Origin: Mycolicibacter sp. MU0102
GTDB lineage: Bacteria; Actinomycetota; Actinomycetes; Mycobacteriales; Mycobacteriaceae
Assembly: GCF_963378105.1 (NCBI RefSeq)
Contig: NZ_OY726398.1
Coordinates: 3,472,001-3,536,000, forward strand
Reading direction: 5' to 3'
Length of the DNA: 64,000 bases
This document shows positions 24,143 to 33,197 of the stretch, piece by piece. The notes beneath the pieces were generated by a model. It was not told the origin of the DNA, did no database searches, and was given only the letters and a program-made list of their open reading frames with translations. The translations under genes were made by a program, and so were the position numbers. How positions within the stretch are numbered: the stretch's first letter is position 1; each line of letters opens with the position of its first letter.

Positions 24143-26502
24143 ACGTGGTGGGCGTTTCCCTTCCCCGGCTGGTCATCGCCGCACCCGGATCCGGGCACGG
24201 CAAGACCACGGTGGCGGTCGGAGTGATGGCCGCGCTGTCCGCCCGCGGCCTGCAGGTCAGCGGACACAAGGTCGGCCCGGACTACATCGATCCCGGCTAT
24301 CACGCGCTGGCCACCGGCCGGCCGGCCCGCAACCTGGATCCGTATCTGGTCGGCACCGACCGGATCGTGCCGTTGCTGCTGCACGGCGCCGCGGGCGCGG
24401 ATGTCGCCGTGATCGAAGGCGTGATGGGGCTTTTCGACGGCCGCCTGGGCACCGACGGTGAGGCCTCCACCGCCCATGTCGCGGCGTTGACGGCAACGCC
24501 GGTGATGCTGGTCGTCGACGTCTCGCATGCCTCCCGGACGCATGCGGCGGTCGTGACGGGTCTGGCCGGTTTCGATCCGGCGGTGCGCATCGCCGGGGTG
24601 GTGCTGAATAAGGCCGGCAGCGCGCGGCACGCTGATGAAGTCGTTGCCGCGCTGCGCCCCAGCGGTATTCCCGTTCTCGGGGTGTTGCCCCGCGACGCGG
24701 ATGTGCAGACGCCGTCGCGCCATCTCGGGCTGGTGCCGGCAGCCGAACGCGACGAGGCGGCCGCCATGGCCGCTCGGCTTGCCGAGCTCATGGAGCAGCA
24801 CGTGGACTTGGACACGCTACTGGCGGTGGCGCGCCAAGCTCCGGAATTGACCGGTAGCGCTTGGGATCCGGCTGCTGAGGTCAGCGCCGCGTCCGGGCGC
24901 CGGCCGGTGGTGGCCGTCGCCGCGGGACGCGCCTTCACGTTCGGCTATACCGAGACTTTCGAACTGCTGCGCGCCGCCGGTTGCCAAGTGGTGACCTTCG
25001 ACCCGCTCACCGACACGTGCCTTCCGCCCGATACCGCAGGGGTCTACCTGGGCGGCGGGTTCCCGGAGGTCTACGCCGAGCAGTTGGGCGCCAACACCGC
25101 GCTACTGGCTGCGCTGCGGGCGGCGATCACGGCGGGCGTGCCGACCGTCGCCGAGTGTGGCGGGCTGGCGTACCTGTGCCGCCGGGTGGGTGATGACGCC
25201 GGGGTCGGCGCACTGCCGGGCGATGCGGCGATGACCCCGCGCCTGACACTGGGCTATCGCGAGGCCACGGCGGCGGCCGACAATCTGCTGGCGCGGGCCG
25301 GAGATCGGGTCACCGGGCACGAATTCCACCGCACCCAGGCCGTTTTCGATCACGCCGTCAGCGCGGCCTGGCAGCTGCCCGACGGCCCGGACGGCTTTGC
25401 CTCCGCCAGCCTGCATGCGTCTTACCTGCACACCCACTGGGCGGGGTATCCCGGGTTGGCGCAGCGGTTCGCCGACGCGGTGCACGGTTTCAGCGGTCCG
25501 GATCTGCACCATCACGGCGATGTCGAGGCCGCGCCGGGTCTGCTCGATTTCGCAGTCAACGTCTACGCCGGGCCGCGCCCGGACTGGCTCGAGCACGCCT
25601 TGCATGCCTCCCTCGACGCGGCCGTGGCCTACCCCGAGACGTCAGCGGCCCGTGCCGCGTTGGCTGCCCGGCACGGTCGCACCGCCGCGGAGGTGCTGCC
25701 CACTGCGGGCGCGTCGGAGGCCTTCGACCTAGTGGCTCGAATGCGACCGTGGCGCGCCCCGGTGGTGGTGCATCCGCAGTACACCGGCCCGCATGCCGCG
25801 TTGACCGCCGCCGGTCACAGCGTCGGCGCGGTGCTGTGCCGGGCCGACGACGGCTTCACACTGCACCCCGATGCGGTGCCCGAGGACGCCGACCTCGTCG
25901 TCGTCGGTAACCCGACCAACCCCACCGGGGTGTTACATCCGGCCCCGACGCTGCGCCAACTGCTGCGCCCAGGCCGGGTCGTGCTGGTCGATGAGGCCTT
26001 CCTCGACGCGATCCCGGGTGAGCCGCAAACCCTCTCCGGGGAGACCCATTCGGGACTGCTGGTGAGCCGCAGCCTGACCAAGCACTGGTCGATCCCCGGA
26101 GTTCGCGCGGGATATCTGCTCGGCGATCCCGCGCTGCTCGCCGAGGCGGCACGGCTGCAGATCCCCTGGTCGGTGTCCGCATCGGCGCTGGCGGCCATGC
26201 TGGCCTGCTCGGATGAGCGGGCGGCGCACGAAAGTGACTGCCGGGCTCAGCAGTTGGCTGCCTGGCGGGCGCACCTGGATGAGGGACTCGCCGCGCGTGA
26301 AGTGCGGTCTGTGGCGGGTGTGGCTCCTTTCGTGCTGGCCCAGGTCGGCCGCGGGGTACATACAGCGTTGCGTGAGAACGGTATTGCGGTGCGACGCGCC
26401 GACACTTTTCCGGGCCTGGATGCCAGCTGGGTGCGGATCGCGGTACGGCCCCCGGGCCTGACCGATCAGCTGCTGGCCGCGCTCGACCGGACGCGGCGGT
26501 GA
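24136..26502 (+). CDS. cobB: Fused cobyrinate a,c-diamide synthase and CobC-like decarboxylase
   Basis: A 788-residue two-domain protein. Residues 1 to about 455 are CobB: dethiobiotin synthetase-like ATPase (IAAPGSGHGKTTVAVG, HKVGPDYIDPGYH, EGVMGLFDGRLG), then a class I glutamine amidotransferase domain with the catalytic cysteine in VAECGGLAYLC. Residues about 460-788 are a CobC/HisC-like PLP enzyme: YPETSAARAALAARHG, VVVGNPTNPTGVL and the PLP lysine in SRSLTKHWSIPGVRAGYLLG. CobC makes the aminopropanol linker precursor. In M. tuberculosis cobB and cobC are separate genes. ATG 24136 or GTG 24139 is the start, overlapping cobO; the stop overlaps cobD. Confidence 0.93.
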   Translation: MVNVVGVSLPRLVIAAPGSGHGKTTVAVGVMAALSARGLQVSGHKVGPDYIDPGYHALATGRPARNLDPYLVGTDRIVPLLLHGAAGADVAVIEGVMGLFDGRLGTDGEASTAHVAALTATPVMLVVDVSHASRTHAAVVTGLAGFDPAVRIAGVVLNKAGSARHADEVVAALRPSGIPVLGVLPRDADVQTPSRHLGLVPAAERDEAAAMAARLAELMEQHVDLDTLLAVARQAPELTGSAWDPAAEVSAASGRRPVVAVAAGRAFTFGYTETFELLRAAGCQVVTFDPLTDTCLPPDTAGVYLGGGFPEVYAEQLGANTALLAALRAAITAGVPTVAECGGLAYLCRRVGDDAGVGALPGDAAMTPRLTLGYREATAAADNLLARAGDRVTGHEFHRTQAVFDHAVSAAWQLPDGPDGFASASLHASYLHTHWAGYPGLAQRFADAVHGFSGPDLHHHGDVEAAPGLLDFAVNVYAGPRPDWLEHALHASLDAAVAYPETSAARAALAARHGRTAAEVLPTAGASEAFDLVARMRPWRAPVVVHPQYTGPHAALTAAGHSVGAVLCRADDGFTLHPDAVPEDADLVVVGNPTNPTGVLHPAPTLRQLLRPGRVVLVDEAFLDAIPGEPQTLSGETHSGLLVSRSLTKHWSIPGVRAGYLLGDPALLAEAARLQIPWSVSASALAAMLACSDERAAHESDCRAQQLAAWRAHLDEGLAAREVRSVAGVAPFVLAQVGRGVHTALRENGIAVRRADTFPGLDASWVRIAVRPPGLTDQLLAALDRTRR

Positions 26503-27419
26503 TTGCGGCCCGGGCACTCGGGCTGGCGCTCGGCTACGCCGCCGACCGCGCTTGGGGTGATCCGCGGCGACTGCATCCGGTCGCCGGGTTCGGGACGGGT
26601 GCGCTGGCGTTGGAGCGGCGGACTTACCGCGACAATCGAGCAACCGGGGTCGCCCACGTTCTGATACTGGTCGGCGGCGCCGTCGGGCTGGCGTACGCCG
26701 GTGAGCGTGCAGCCCGGAATCCGTTGGCGCGCACGGCGCTGACCGCCGCCGTCACCTGGGCGGTGCTCGGCGGCCGGTCCCTGGAACGCGAAGCCGAGAC
26801 CGTGAACGCCTTCCTGGCCGCCGGCGACCTGGACTCGGCCCGGACCCAGGTCCGCAACCTGGTCGGCCGTGACACGACCGCGCTGGGACCCGACGAGATC
26901 GCGCGTGCGGTCGTCGAATCCGTGGCGGAGAACACCTCCGATGCGGTGGTGGCGTCGTTCGTATGGGGTGCGGTGGCGGGTGTTCCGGGTCTGGTCGCGC
27001 ACCGCGCTGCCAACACACTGGATGCCATGATCGGGCACCGCAACGCCCGTTATGACCGGTTCGGCTGGGCGGCAGCACGATTGGATGACCTGCTGGGATT
27101 GCCGGCCTCCCGGTTGAGCGGTGTCCTGGCGGCTGCTCTGGGCCCTGATCCCGCCGGCGCGCTGCGGGCGTGGCGCCGCGACGCCCGGTATCACCCCAGC
27201 CCCAACGCCGGGGTGGTCGAGGCCGCCTTCGCCGGGGCGCTGGGGCTGCAACTTGGCGGGGTCAACACCTACTACGGAAATCGGCGTGAAGATCGCGCCC
27301 GGATGGGCTACGGTCGGGCGCCTGCGCCGTCCGACATTCCGCGGACGACGCGGCTGGCCCGGCGGGTGGGCGTGGGCGCCCTGCTCACCGCGGTGGCATG
27401 GTGCCTGACCCGAGGCTGA
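26499..27419 (+). CDS. cobD: Adenosylcobinamide-phosphate synthase
   Basis: A 306-residue CobD/CbiB membrane protein attaching the aminopropanol(-phosphate) arm to adenosylcobyric acid. Family blocks are YAADRAWGDPRRLHPVAGFG, ARTQVRNLVGRDT, AVVESVAENTSDAVVASF, ANTLDAMIGHRNARYDRFGWAAARLDD and the C-terminal SPNAGVVEAAFAGAL. Several hydrophobic helices are visible. GTG 26499 overlaps the cobB-cobC stop, which places the linker-synthesis half of that fusion next to its user. Confidence 0.94.
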   Translation: MIAARALGLALGYAADRAWGDPRRLHPVAGFGTGALALERRTYRDNRATGVAHVLILVGGAVGLAYAGERAARNPLARTALTAAVTWAVLGGRSLEREAETVNAFLAAGDLDSARTQVRNLVGRDTTALGPDEIARAVVESVAENTSDAVVASFVWGAVAGVPGLVAHRAANTLDAMIGHRNARYDRFGWAAARLDDLLGLPASRLSGVLAAALGPDPAGALRAWRRDARYHPSPNAGVVEAAFAGALGLQLGGVNTYYGNRREDRARMGYGRAPAPSDIPRTTRLARRVGVGALLTAVAWCLTRG

Positions 27420-27432
27420 TGAGGAGGTAGCG

Positions 27433-27870
27433 GTGGCGGATCTCGACGGTGTTGAGTTCTCGAGCGATGCTGCGCGCGTGGATCGAGATTGGCTCTGGAA
27501 CGAGCTCGTCGAGCACACCTACTGGGCGAAGTACCGCACCCGCGCCATGTTCGACCGTCAGCTCGACAGCGCGTGGCGCACGGTGGGCGCCTACCGGGCC
27601 GGCGACGGAGCAATGATCGGTTTCTGCCGCGCGGTCTCCGACGGTGCTGCCTTCGCCTACCTCGCGGACGTGTATGTCGCGCGCGATCAGCGGGGCCGCG
27701 AGATCGGCAAGGGCTTGCTGCGGACGATGATCGACGAGGGTCCCGGTCGCGACTTCCGGTGGACGCTGCACACCGCTGACGCGCATGGCTTGTACGAGCA
27801 ATTCGGCTTCGCTGTGCCTGACGCGACATACATGGAGCGGCCGTCGCGGCTGGCGCATATCCGGGACTGA
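27433..27870 (+). CDS. GNAT-family N-acetyltransferase
   Basis: A 145-residue GNAT protein. The acetyl-CoA pyrophosphate loop is VARDQRGREIGKGLL (R/Q-x-x-G-x-G/A), and the C-terminal GLYEQFGFAV block is typical. The WAKYRTRAMFDRQLDSAW segment marks a family of uncharacterised GNATs. The start GTG is preceded by GAGGAGG. It follows cobD by 13 bases and may be in the same transcript. The substrate is unknown. Confidence 0.85.
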   Translation: MADLDGVEFSSDAARVDRDWLWNELVEHTYWAKYRTRAMFDRQLDSAWRTVGAYRAGDGAMIGFCRAVSDGAAFAYLADVYVARDQRGREIGKGLLRTMIDEGPGRDFRWTLHTADAHGLYEQFGFAVPDATYMERPSRLAHIRD

Positions 27871-27875
27871 CACCT

Positions 27876-28238
27876 TCAGGCGTGCGTCAGGTCCGCTGCG
27901 TGGCTCTTCTCATTCGGCTGGACATCGCTGGCATTCGTTGATTTCAGCCGCCAGATGGTGACCAACCCGTCGGGGCCGGTCAGCTCGCCCGCAGCGAGCG
28001 CTTCGCCGATCAGGTGCCGCACGCGTGGCTCGTCGGCGGCTTCCGTGGCGAACAGCACCCGCAATACCACTTCGTCGCCGACAACGTGGTGGGCGACGTG
28101 GTGCGGCGCCAGCGGGCACGGCGGCGGGTGATCCCAGCTGCCGCACAGCGCCTTGGCGATGGCGCCGCCGGGCGCATTCGGGCTTCCGCCGGCCTTCATC
28201 ACCACGACCGCATCGTGCGCGTAGGCATGGCGAACCAT
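27876..28238 (-). CDS. Conserved hypothetical protein
   Basis: A 120-residue protein I do not recognise by name. It opens with MVRHAYAHDAVVVMKAGGSP and has a proline/histidine-rich stretch CGSWDHPPPCPLAPHHVAHH. A helical part (RVRHLIGEALAAGELTG) and IWRLKS follow. It has no signal peptide or membrane segment. ATG 28238 is the first start giving this N-terminus. It converges with the GNAT gene 5 bases away. The Cys and His residues could bind a metal, but that is only a possibility. Confidence 0.6.
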   Translation of the reverse strand: MVRHAYAHDAVVVMKAGGSPNAPGGAIAKALCGSWDHPPPCPLAPHHVAHHVVGDEVVLRVLFATEAADEPRVRHLIGEALAAGELTGPDGLVTIWRLKSTNASDVQPNEKSHAADLTHA

Positions 28239-28348
28239 GGGTGGCGATGCTACGGGATTCATCCACAGTTGTGGGTTGATCCACAGGCCGGGTGGGTGAT
28301 GTGGCCGGATTCGGCTGAGCTGTCCGGGCGAGTTTTTAGTGTCGGGGT

Positions 28349-29725
28349 ATGGCAACAGCACTGGGTGCGGCAGCGGCACGGGAGCAGGTCTGCGCTGCTC
28401 TTGATGCCATTGACACCGCCCATGCGGTGTTGCGGTCGACCGCGACGGATCTGGTGGGCAACACCTTTCGCATCGAGGTCGCCGACCGATTGGAGACCCA
28501 GGACCGGGTGAATCGTGGGTTGATGTACCGGATCTTCGGCGAACTCGCCGACCCACCCGATGGTTCCGGTTCGATCGCCGCAGCACGGGCCGCATTATGC
28601 AAACGCTTGCGGATCACCCCACGCGAGATCACCCGCCGCTGCCGTTTGGCCGCCCGCATTAGGCCCCGCCGCTGCCTGACCGGTGCCGCGATCCCACCCG
28701 AACTCCCAGCCCTAGCCGCCGCAGTCGAATCCGGTTCGATTGGGGAAGACCACATCCGCGCGATCTGCCAAGCCATCGACATCCTGCCGGGATCGGTCAC
28801 CCCGCCCCAGATCGCGCAGGCAGAGGCCGCCCTGATCTCCCACGCCAGCAGAGTCGACGCCGGGATGCTCACCAAGATCGGGCAACGCATCGCCGATCAC
28901 CTCAACCCCGATGGGCTGTTCAGCGACCGCGACCGCGCACGACGGCGCGCCCTGACACTGGGCCGCCAAGGCCCCGACGGCATGTCCAAACTCACCGGCC
29001 TCCTAGACCCCCAAACCCGCGCCTACTTCGAAGCAGTTGCAGCCGCCGTACGCCCCGGACGACACAACCCCGATCCCACCGCCCCGGCCGCCGGTGATGA
29101 CCGCACCACAGCGCAGCGCTGCCACGACGCCTTCCGCTGGGCCATGGCCACCGCCATCGCCTCGGGAAAACTCGGCACCCACCGCGGCCACCCCGTCACC
29201 GTCGTGGTCACCACCACCTTGGCCGAACTCAACCAAGCCGCCCACGCCGCCACCGACCCCACCATCGCCATGCCACCACCAGCACTGACCGGCGGCGGCT
29301 CCCGACTGCCCATGCGCGACCTGATCGCCATGGCCGCCCAATCGATTCACTACCTCGCCGTCTTCGACGACCACACCACACGACCCCTGTACCTCGGCCG
29401 ACAAAAACGCATCGCCACCGCCGACCAACGCCTCATCTGCCACGCCCGCGACCGCGGCTGCACCCGACCCAACTGCCTGCAGCCGGGCTATCACTGCGAA
29501 GTGCACCACTCCACACCCTGGGCACACGGCGGACGCACCAACGCCGACGAACTGTTCTTCGCCTGCGGCTGCGACCACACCGACGCCACCGACGGCCACC
29601 AACACACCACCATCACCACCAACGGACGCCTCGGCTGGACCGACGGCACCGCACCACCCCAAATCAACCACGCCCACCACCCCGAAGAACTCCTACGCGG
29701 TGATTCCGACCCACCCGCAGCCTGA
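28349..29725 (+). CDS. 13E12/DUF222 family protein with HNH endonuclease domain
   Basis: A 458-residue member of the mycobacterial 13E12 repeat family: an N-terminal DUF222 helical region (about 10-330) and a C-terminal HNH nuclease domain. The HNH signature is CTRPNCLQPGYHCEVHHST (two Cys, then H-H) followed by NADELFFACGCDH. In M. tuberculosis the 13E12 genes contain phage attachment sites, and members are multicopy. Activity of the full proteins is not established. It interrupts the cob region together with the following small genes. Confidence 0.9.
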   Translation: MATALGAAAAREQVCAALDAIDTAHAVLRSTATDLVGNTFRIEVADRLETQDRVNRGLMYRIFGELADPPDGSGSIAAARAALCKRLRITPREITRRCRLAARIRPRRCLTGAAIPPELPALAAAVESGSIGEDHIRAICQAIDILPGSVTPPQIAQAEAALISHASRVDAGMLTKIGQRIADHLNPDGLFSDRDRARRRALTLGRQGPDGMSKLTGLLDPQTRAYFEAVAAAVRPGRHNPDPTAPAAGDDRTTAQRCHDAFRWAMATAIASGKLGTHRGHPVTVVVTTTLAELNQAAHAATDPTIAMPPPALTGGGSRLPMRDLIAMAAQSIHYLAVFDDHTTRPLYLGRQKRIATADQRLICHARDRGCTRPNCLQPGYHCEVHHSTPWAHGGRTNADELFFACGCDHTDATDGHQHTTITTNGRLGWTDGTAPPQINHAHHPEELLRGDSDPPAA

Positions 29726-29731
29726 TGCTGC

Positions 29732-30157
29732 TCAGGCGCCGGTTCTGATCAGCTCCACCACCGGAATGACCCGCTGGGTGCGTTCACGGTAGGTGGCGAA
29801 ACCCGGGTAGCGCTCGGCCTGGATCCCATAGAGCCGATCGTGTTCAGCGCCGGTGATCTCGGTGGCCGTGACCGCAAACGTGTCGGTGCCGAGTTCGACA
29901 GTCGCCGAGGGGTTCGCCCGCAGGTTGTAGTACCAGCTCGGATGGTTGTCCTTGCCCTCGTTGGAGGCGAACACGATGATCCGGTCGTCCTCGGGGAGAT
30001 ACATCATCGGGCTGGTGCGCTGCTGGCCGGATTTGGCGCCGGTGGTGGTCAGCAACAGGACCGGGGCCCCTTCGAACCGTCCGCCCAATTTCCCACCGCT
30101 GCTACGGAACTCCGCGATATTACGGGCGTTGAACTCCAGGGTGCGCTGTGCGTCCAC
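29732..30157 (-). CDS. Deazaflavin (F420)-dependent nitroreductase-family protein
   Basis: A 141-residue split-barrel protein of the Ddn/FDOR-A type. Visible are the N-terminal FNARNIAEFRSSGGKLGG, VLLLTTTGAKSGQQRTSPMMY (the F420 phosphate-binding block) and HPSWYYNLRANPSATVE. Such proteins use F420H2 to reduce quinones or nitro compounds. GTG 30157 is chosen because GGAG lies about 10 bases upstream, just behind the stop of the preceding gene. A longer open frame extends upstream but overlaps that gene. It forms an operon with the monooxygenase-fold gene. Confidence 0.85.
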   Translation of the reverse strand: MDAQRTLEFNARNIAEFRSSGGKLGGRFEGAPVLLLTTTGAKSGQQRTSPMMYLPEDDRIIVFASNEGKDNHPSWYYNLRANPSATVELGTDTFAVTATEITGAEHDRLYGIQAERYPGFATYRERTQRVIPVVELIRTGA

Positions 30158-30171
30158 GGGCGGCCATCTCC

Positions 30172-30462
30172 TTAGTCGATACCGACGAAGTGCTCGATCA
30201 CCGGCGGCGAGTCGTAGAAACCGTGCAGCAATGCGCGCCACTGCTCGAATTCCGGCGACTTCCGAAATCCCTCGGTGTGCGCCTCAATGTTCTCCCACTG
30301 CACCAGCAACAGGTAGAGGTTCGGCGATTCGACCGACCGGGACATCGAAATCCCCAGGAATCCGGGCTGGGCGGCGATCAACGGCCGCGCCTTGGCGAAC
30401 GCTGCTTCGAAGTCGGCTTCGCTGCCGGGCCGGATGGGCAGTACTCCATGTTCCACAATCAC
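30172..30462 (-). CDS. Antibiotic biosynthesis monooxygenase-fold protein
   Basis: A 96-residue dimeric alpha-beta barrel (ABM) protein: IVEHGVLPIRPGSEADFEAAF, then PGFLGISMSRSVESP, YLLLVQWENIEAHTEGFRKS and the final EHFVGI. Proteins of this fold include small monooxygenases and many uncharacterised stress proteins. GTG 30462 starts the conserved first strand. It lies 14 bases upstream of the deazaflavin-protein gene on the same strand. Confidence 0.82.
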   Translation of the reverse strand: MIVEHGVLPIRPGSEADFEAAFAKARPLIAAQPGFLGISMSRSVESPNLYLLLVQWENIEAHTEGFRKSPEFEQWRALLHGFYDSPPVIEHFVGID

Positions 30463-30530
30463 GCCTGTCAGTGTGCCCGACGATGTGTGGCCTGAATTAC
30501 CGCCTAAAGACTCTTGTCTGTAACCGAATG

Positions 30531-30567
30531 ACACAGATACGTTACCTGCAACTGACAGACACAGATA
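30531..30567 (+). repeat. Two direct repeats before the small membrane-protein gene
   Basis: ACACAGATA occurs at 30531-30539 and again at 30559-30567, 28 bases apart, immediately before the AGGAGG and ATG of the membrane-protein gene. It might be a regulator site. The AT-richer stretch 30510-30570 probably contains the promoter. Confidence 0.35.
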
Positions 30568-30585
30568 TCTGGAGGAGGTGACGGG

Positions 30586-31032
30586 ATGAGCGCTCTCGCG
30601 GCGGCAGTCGTCTTTGCCTGGTTGGGCATGGTATTGGCGATCTCATTCCTCGAAGCGCCCCTGAAGTTCCGCGCGCCGGGAATCACCATCCCACTGGGGC
30701 TGGGTATCGGCAGACTGGTGTTCCGGGCCCTCAATGCGGTGGAGATCGTGCTGGCGACGGTGGTGGTGTTAGCGGTGGTCACCGCTAACACCGGACCGAT
30801 TTCGCTGGCCGGGGTCTGCGTTGCGGTGGCAGTGCTGAGCGTGCAGATACTGGTGGTCCGGCCCCGGCTGCGCCGCCGCTCGGATGCGGTGCTGGCCGCG
30901 CAGACCGCCCCGCCCGGCGGGATCATCGAGCGCTCTCGCGCCCATTACGCCTACGCGGGGCTGGAGGTGGTCAAGGTCGGTGCACTGCTGACCGCGGGTG
31001 CGGCTCTGCAACTCGCCTCAGTCGCCGGTTAA
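30586..31032 (+). CDS. Small four-helix membrane protein
   Basis: A 148-residue protein with four hydrophobic segments (about 3-20, 50-68, 72-92, 125-145) and a basic loop RPRLRRRSD on one face. I do not recognise a named family. GGAGGAGGTGACGGG upstream gives a strong ribosome site for ATG 30586. It converges with cobK, overlapping its 3' end by 15 bases. Confidence 0.7.
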   Translation: MSALAAAVVFAWLGMVLAISFLEAPLKFRAPGITIPLGLGIGRLVFRALNAVEIVLATVVVLAVVTANTGPISLAGVCVAVAVLSVQILVVRPRLRRRSDAVLAAQTAPPGGIIERSRAHYAYAGLEVVKVGALLTAGAALQLASVAG

Positions 31033-31752
31033 TACCCAGGCCAGCGCGCGCTCGACGTCGTTCACCGTGGCCACGCCCTCCGGCCGGGCCGGCCGGCGCA
31101 CGACGACCACCGGCAGGCCGAGTTCCTCGGCGGCCAGCATCTTGGGCCAGGTGTATTCGCCGCCGGAGTCTTTCGTCACGACGACGTCGGCGCGGTGATC
31201 GCGCAGCAGCGCAAGTTCTCCGGGCAGCGCGTAGGGTCCGCGGTCCCTGATCAGCGACCAGCCGGGTGGCAGGTCGATCGACGGCGGCTCGACCACGCGC
31301 GCCAGCACCGACGCGTCGGCCAGCGCCGGCAGGTAGGAAGCCAACTGCTGACGCCCGATGGTCAGTACCGGCCGCCGCCCCAGCCGGGCCGCGATCTGTG
31401 CGGCCTGCTCGTGCGAGTCGGCCCAATGCCACGCCTGTCCGGCGCGCTGCGACCAGCCGGGCCGCTCGAGGCGCAGCAGGGGCCGCCCGGCCGCCGCACA
31501 CGCGGCGGCCGCGTTGGCCGACATTGTCGTCGCGAAGGGGTGGGTGGCGTCCACGACGACGTCGTAGTCGGTCAATGCCGCACGCAGACCGTCGATTCCG
31601 CCGAAACCGCCGATCCGCACCGCCCCGACCGGCAACCGTGGGTCGGCGACCCGCCCGGCCAGCGACGTTGTGACGTCGACACCCGCAGCGACCAGCCGAT
31701 CGGCGAGGGCCCGGGCTTCGGCAGTGCCACCGAGCAGCAGCACGCGCGTCAC
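31018..31752 (-). CDS. cobK: Precorrin-6A reductase
   Basis: A 244-residue NADPH-dependent CobK/CbiJ that reduces precorrin-6A. The N-terminal dinucleotide fold is VLLLGGTAEARALADRLV. VVVDATHPFATTMSANAA, LTIGRQQLASYL, RDRGPYALPGELALL and VVTKDSGGEYTWPKMLAA are family blocks. GTG 31752 overlaps the cobQ stop. The length is the same as I recall for M. tuberculosis CobK. It is the last gene of the cobN-cobF-cobQ-cobK operon. Confidence 0.95.
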   Translation of the reverse strand: MTRVLLLGGTAEARALADRLVAAGVDVTTSLAGRVADPRLPVGAVRIGGFGGIDGLRAALTDYDVVVDATHPFATTMSANAAAACAAAGRPLLRLERPGWSQRAGQAWHWADSHEQAAQIAARLGRRPVLTIGRQQLASYLPALADASVLARVVEPPSIDLPPGWSLIRDRGPYALPGELALLRDHRADVVVTKDSGGEYTWPKMLAAEELGLPVVVVRRPARPEGVATVNDVERALAWVLTGD

Positions 31753-33197
31753 GGTGCCCCCGGCGGCAGGAACGGCATACCCCGAGGCGCACCGGCCGCC
31801 AACTCCACCAGAGCGTCGATGTCCAGATGCTCCTCGACCAGATCCCCGAGCAGGTCCAGCCGGCGCTCCCGGGCGGCGGGAAAGGACACCTGCGACGGCG
31901 CCAGGCCGAGGGTTTCGGCCAGGAACGCCGCACGCAACGCGTCGACCTCCAAACACCCGTGCCGCATGGTGCCGAAAACCTGGCCGGCGCGGACTCCGCC
32001 GGGAAACGCATCCGCGACATCCCCGCGGCTGATCCGGCCATGATGTATCTCGTATCCGCCATCGGAGAGCCGCAGCACTTTCTCTGCGGCAAAACATGTT
32101 TCAACGTCCAGCAGGCCAAGACCGGCCACTTCGCCGGGCGCTCCCTCGATTCCCTCGGGGTCGCGAATCATTCGGCCCAGCATCTGAAAGCCCCCGCAGA
32201 TACCCAGCACCGGCTTGCCCGCGGCGGCGTGCGCGGCGATCGCGGAATCGATCCCGCGTGACCGCAGCCAAGCCAGATCGCTGATGGTTGCCCGGGTTCC
32301 GGGCAGCACCACCAGATCAGCGTCGGACATCCCACGCGGGTCGGCGGCGAACACCACGTCCAGGTCGGGCTCCAGTCCGAGGGCGTCCAGGTCGGTGAAG
32401 TTGCTGATCCGCGGAAACCGGATCACCGCGACCCGCCGCGCCCCGGTGCGCGCGGAGCGTCGGCCGTCCAGATCCAGCGCATCCTCGGAGTCCAGCCACA
32501 GCTCCGGGTGCCACGGCAGGGTGCCGAACACCCGCCTGCCGGTGAGGCGTTCCAGATCCGCCAGGCCGGGCTCCAGCAACCGCAGCTGGCCGCGGAACTT
32601 GTTGACGATGAACCCCGCCACCAGCGCCTGGTCCTCTTCCGACAGCAGCGCGACGGTGCCGAAGAACGCCGCGAACACCCCGCCGCGATCGACGTCACCG
32701 ACGACCACCACCGGCAGGCCGGCGTGGCGCGCCAGGCCCATGTTCACGTAATCGCCGGCGCGCAAATTGATCTCGGTCGGGCTGCCGGCCCCCTCGGCGA
32801 CGATCACGTCATAGCGCCCGGCGAGATCGTCGTAAGCACTGTGCGCGGCCGTAGCCAACTCCGCCCGGCCGTGCATCCAGTTCGACGACGAGAGCGTCCC
32901 CCACGGCCGGCCCATGAGCACCACATGACTTTGCTGGTCACTGCCGGGCTTGAGCAGAACCGGATTCATCGCCGGCTCCGGGTCAACGCGCGCAGCGCAA
33001 GCCTGAATCCATTGCGCCCGGCCGATCTCAGTCGTCACCCCGTCAGCACCGACGCACACCATGGAGTTGTTCGACATGTTCTGCGCCTTGTAAGGCGCCA
33101 CCCGCACGCCGCGGCGAGCCAGCGCCCGGCACACTCCGGTGGCCACCACGGTCTTACCGGCGTCGCTGGTGGTTCCGGCGATCAGAACGCCGGCCAT
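31749..33197 (-). CDS. cobQ: Cobyric acid synthase
   Basis: A 482-residue glutamine-dependent amidase that converts four corrinoid carboxylates to amides. The N-terminal ATPase domain opens with GTTSDAGKTVVATGVCRALA and contains KAQNMSNNSMV and VAEGAGSPTEINLR. The C-terminal amidotransferase domain has the nucleophile in GKPVLGICGGFQMLG. Its start overlaps the cobF stop and its stop overlaps the cobK start. Confidence 0.96.
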   Translation of the reverse strand: MAGVLIAGTTSDAGKTVVATGVCRALARRGVRVAPYKAQNMSNNSMVCVGADGVTTEIGRAQWIQACAARVDPEPAMNPVLLKPGSDQQSHVVLMGRPWGTLSSSNWMHGRAELATAAHSAYDDLAGRYDVIVAEGAGSPTEINLRAGDYVNMGLARHAGLPVVVVGDVDRGGVFAAFFGTVALLSEEDQALVAGFIVNKFRGQLRLLEPGLADLERLTGRRVFGTLPWHPELWLDSEDALDLDGRRSARTGARRVAVIRFPRISNFTDLDALGLEPDLDVVFAADPRGMSDADLVVLPGTRATISDLAWLRSRGIDSAIAAHAAAGKPVLGICGGFQMLGRMIRDPEGIEGAPGEVAGLGLLDVETCFAAEKVLRLSDGGYEIHHGRISRGDVADAFPGGVRAGQVFGTMRHGCLEVDALRAAFLAETLGLAPSQVSFPAARERRLDLLGDLVEEHLDIDALVELAAGAPRGMPFLPPGAP

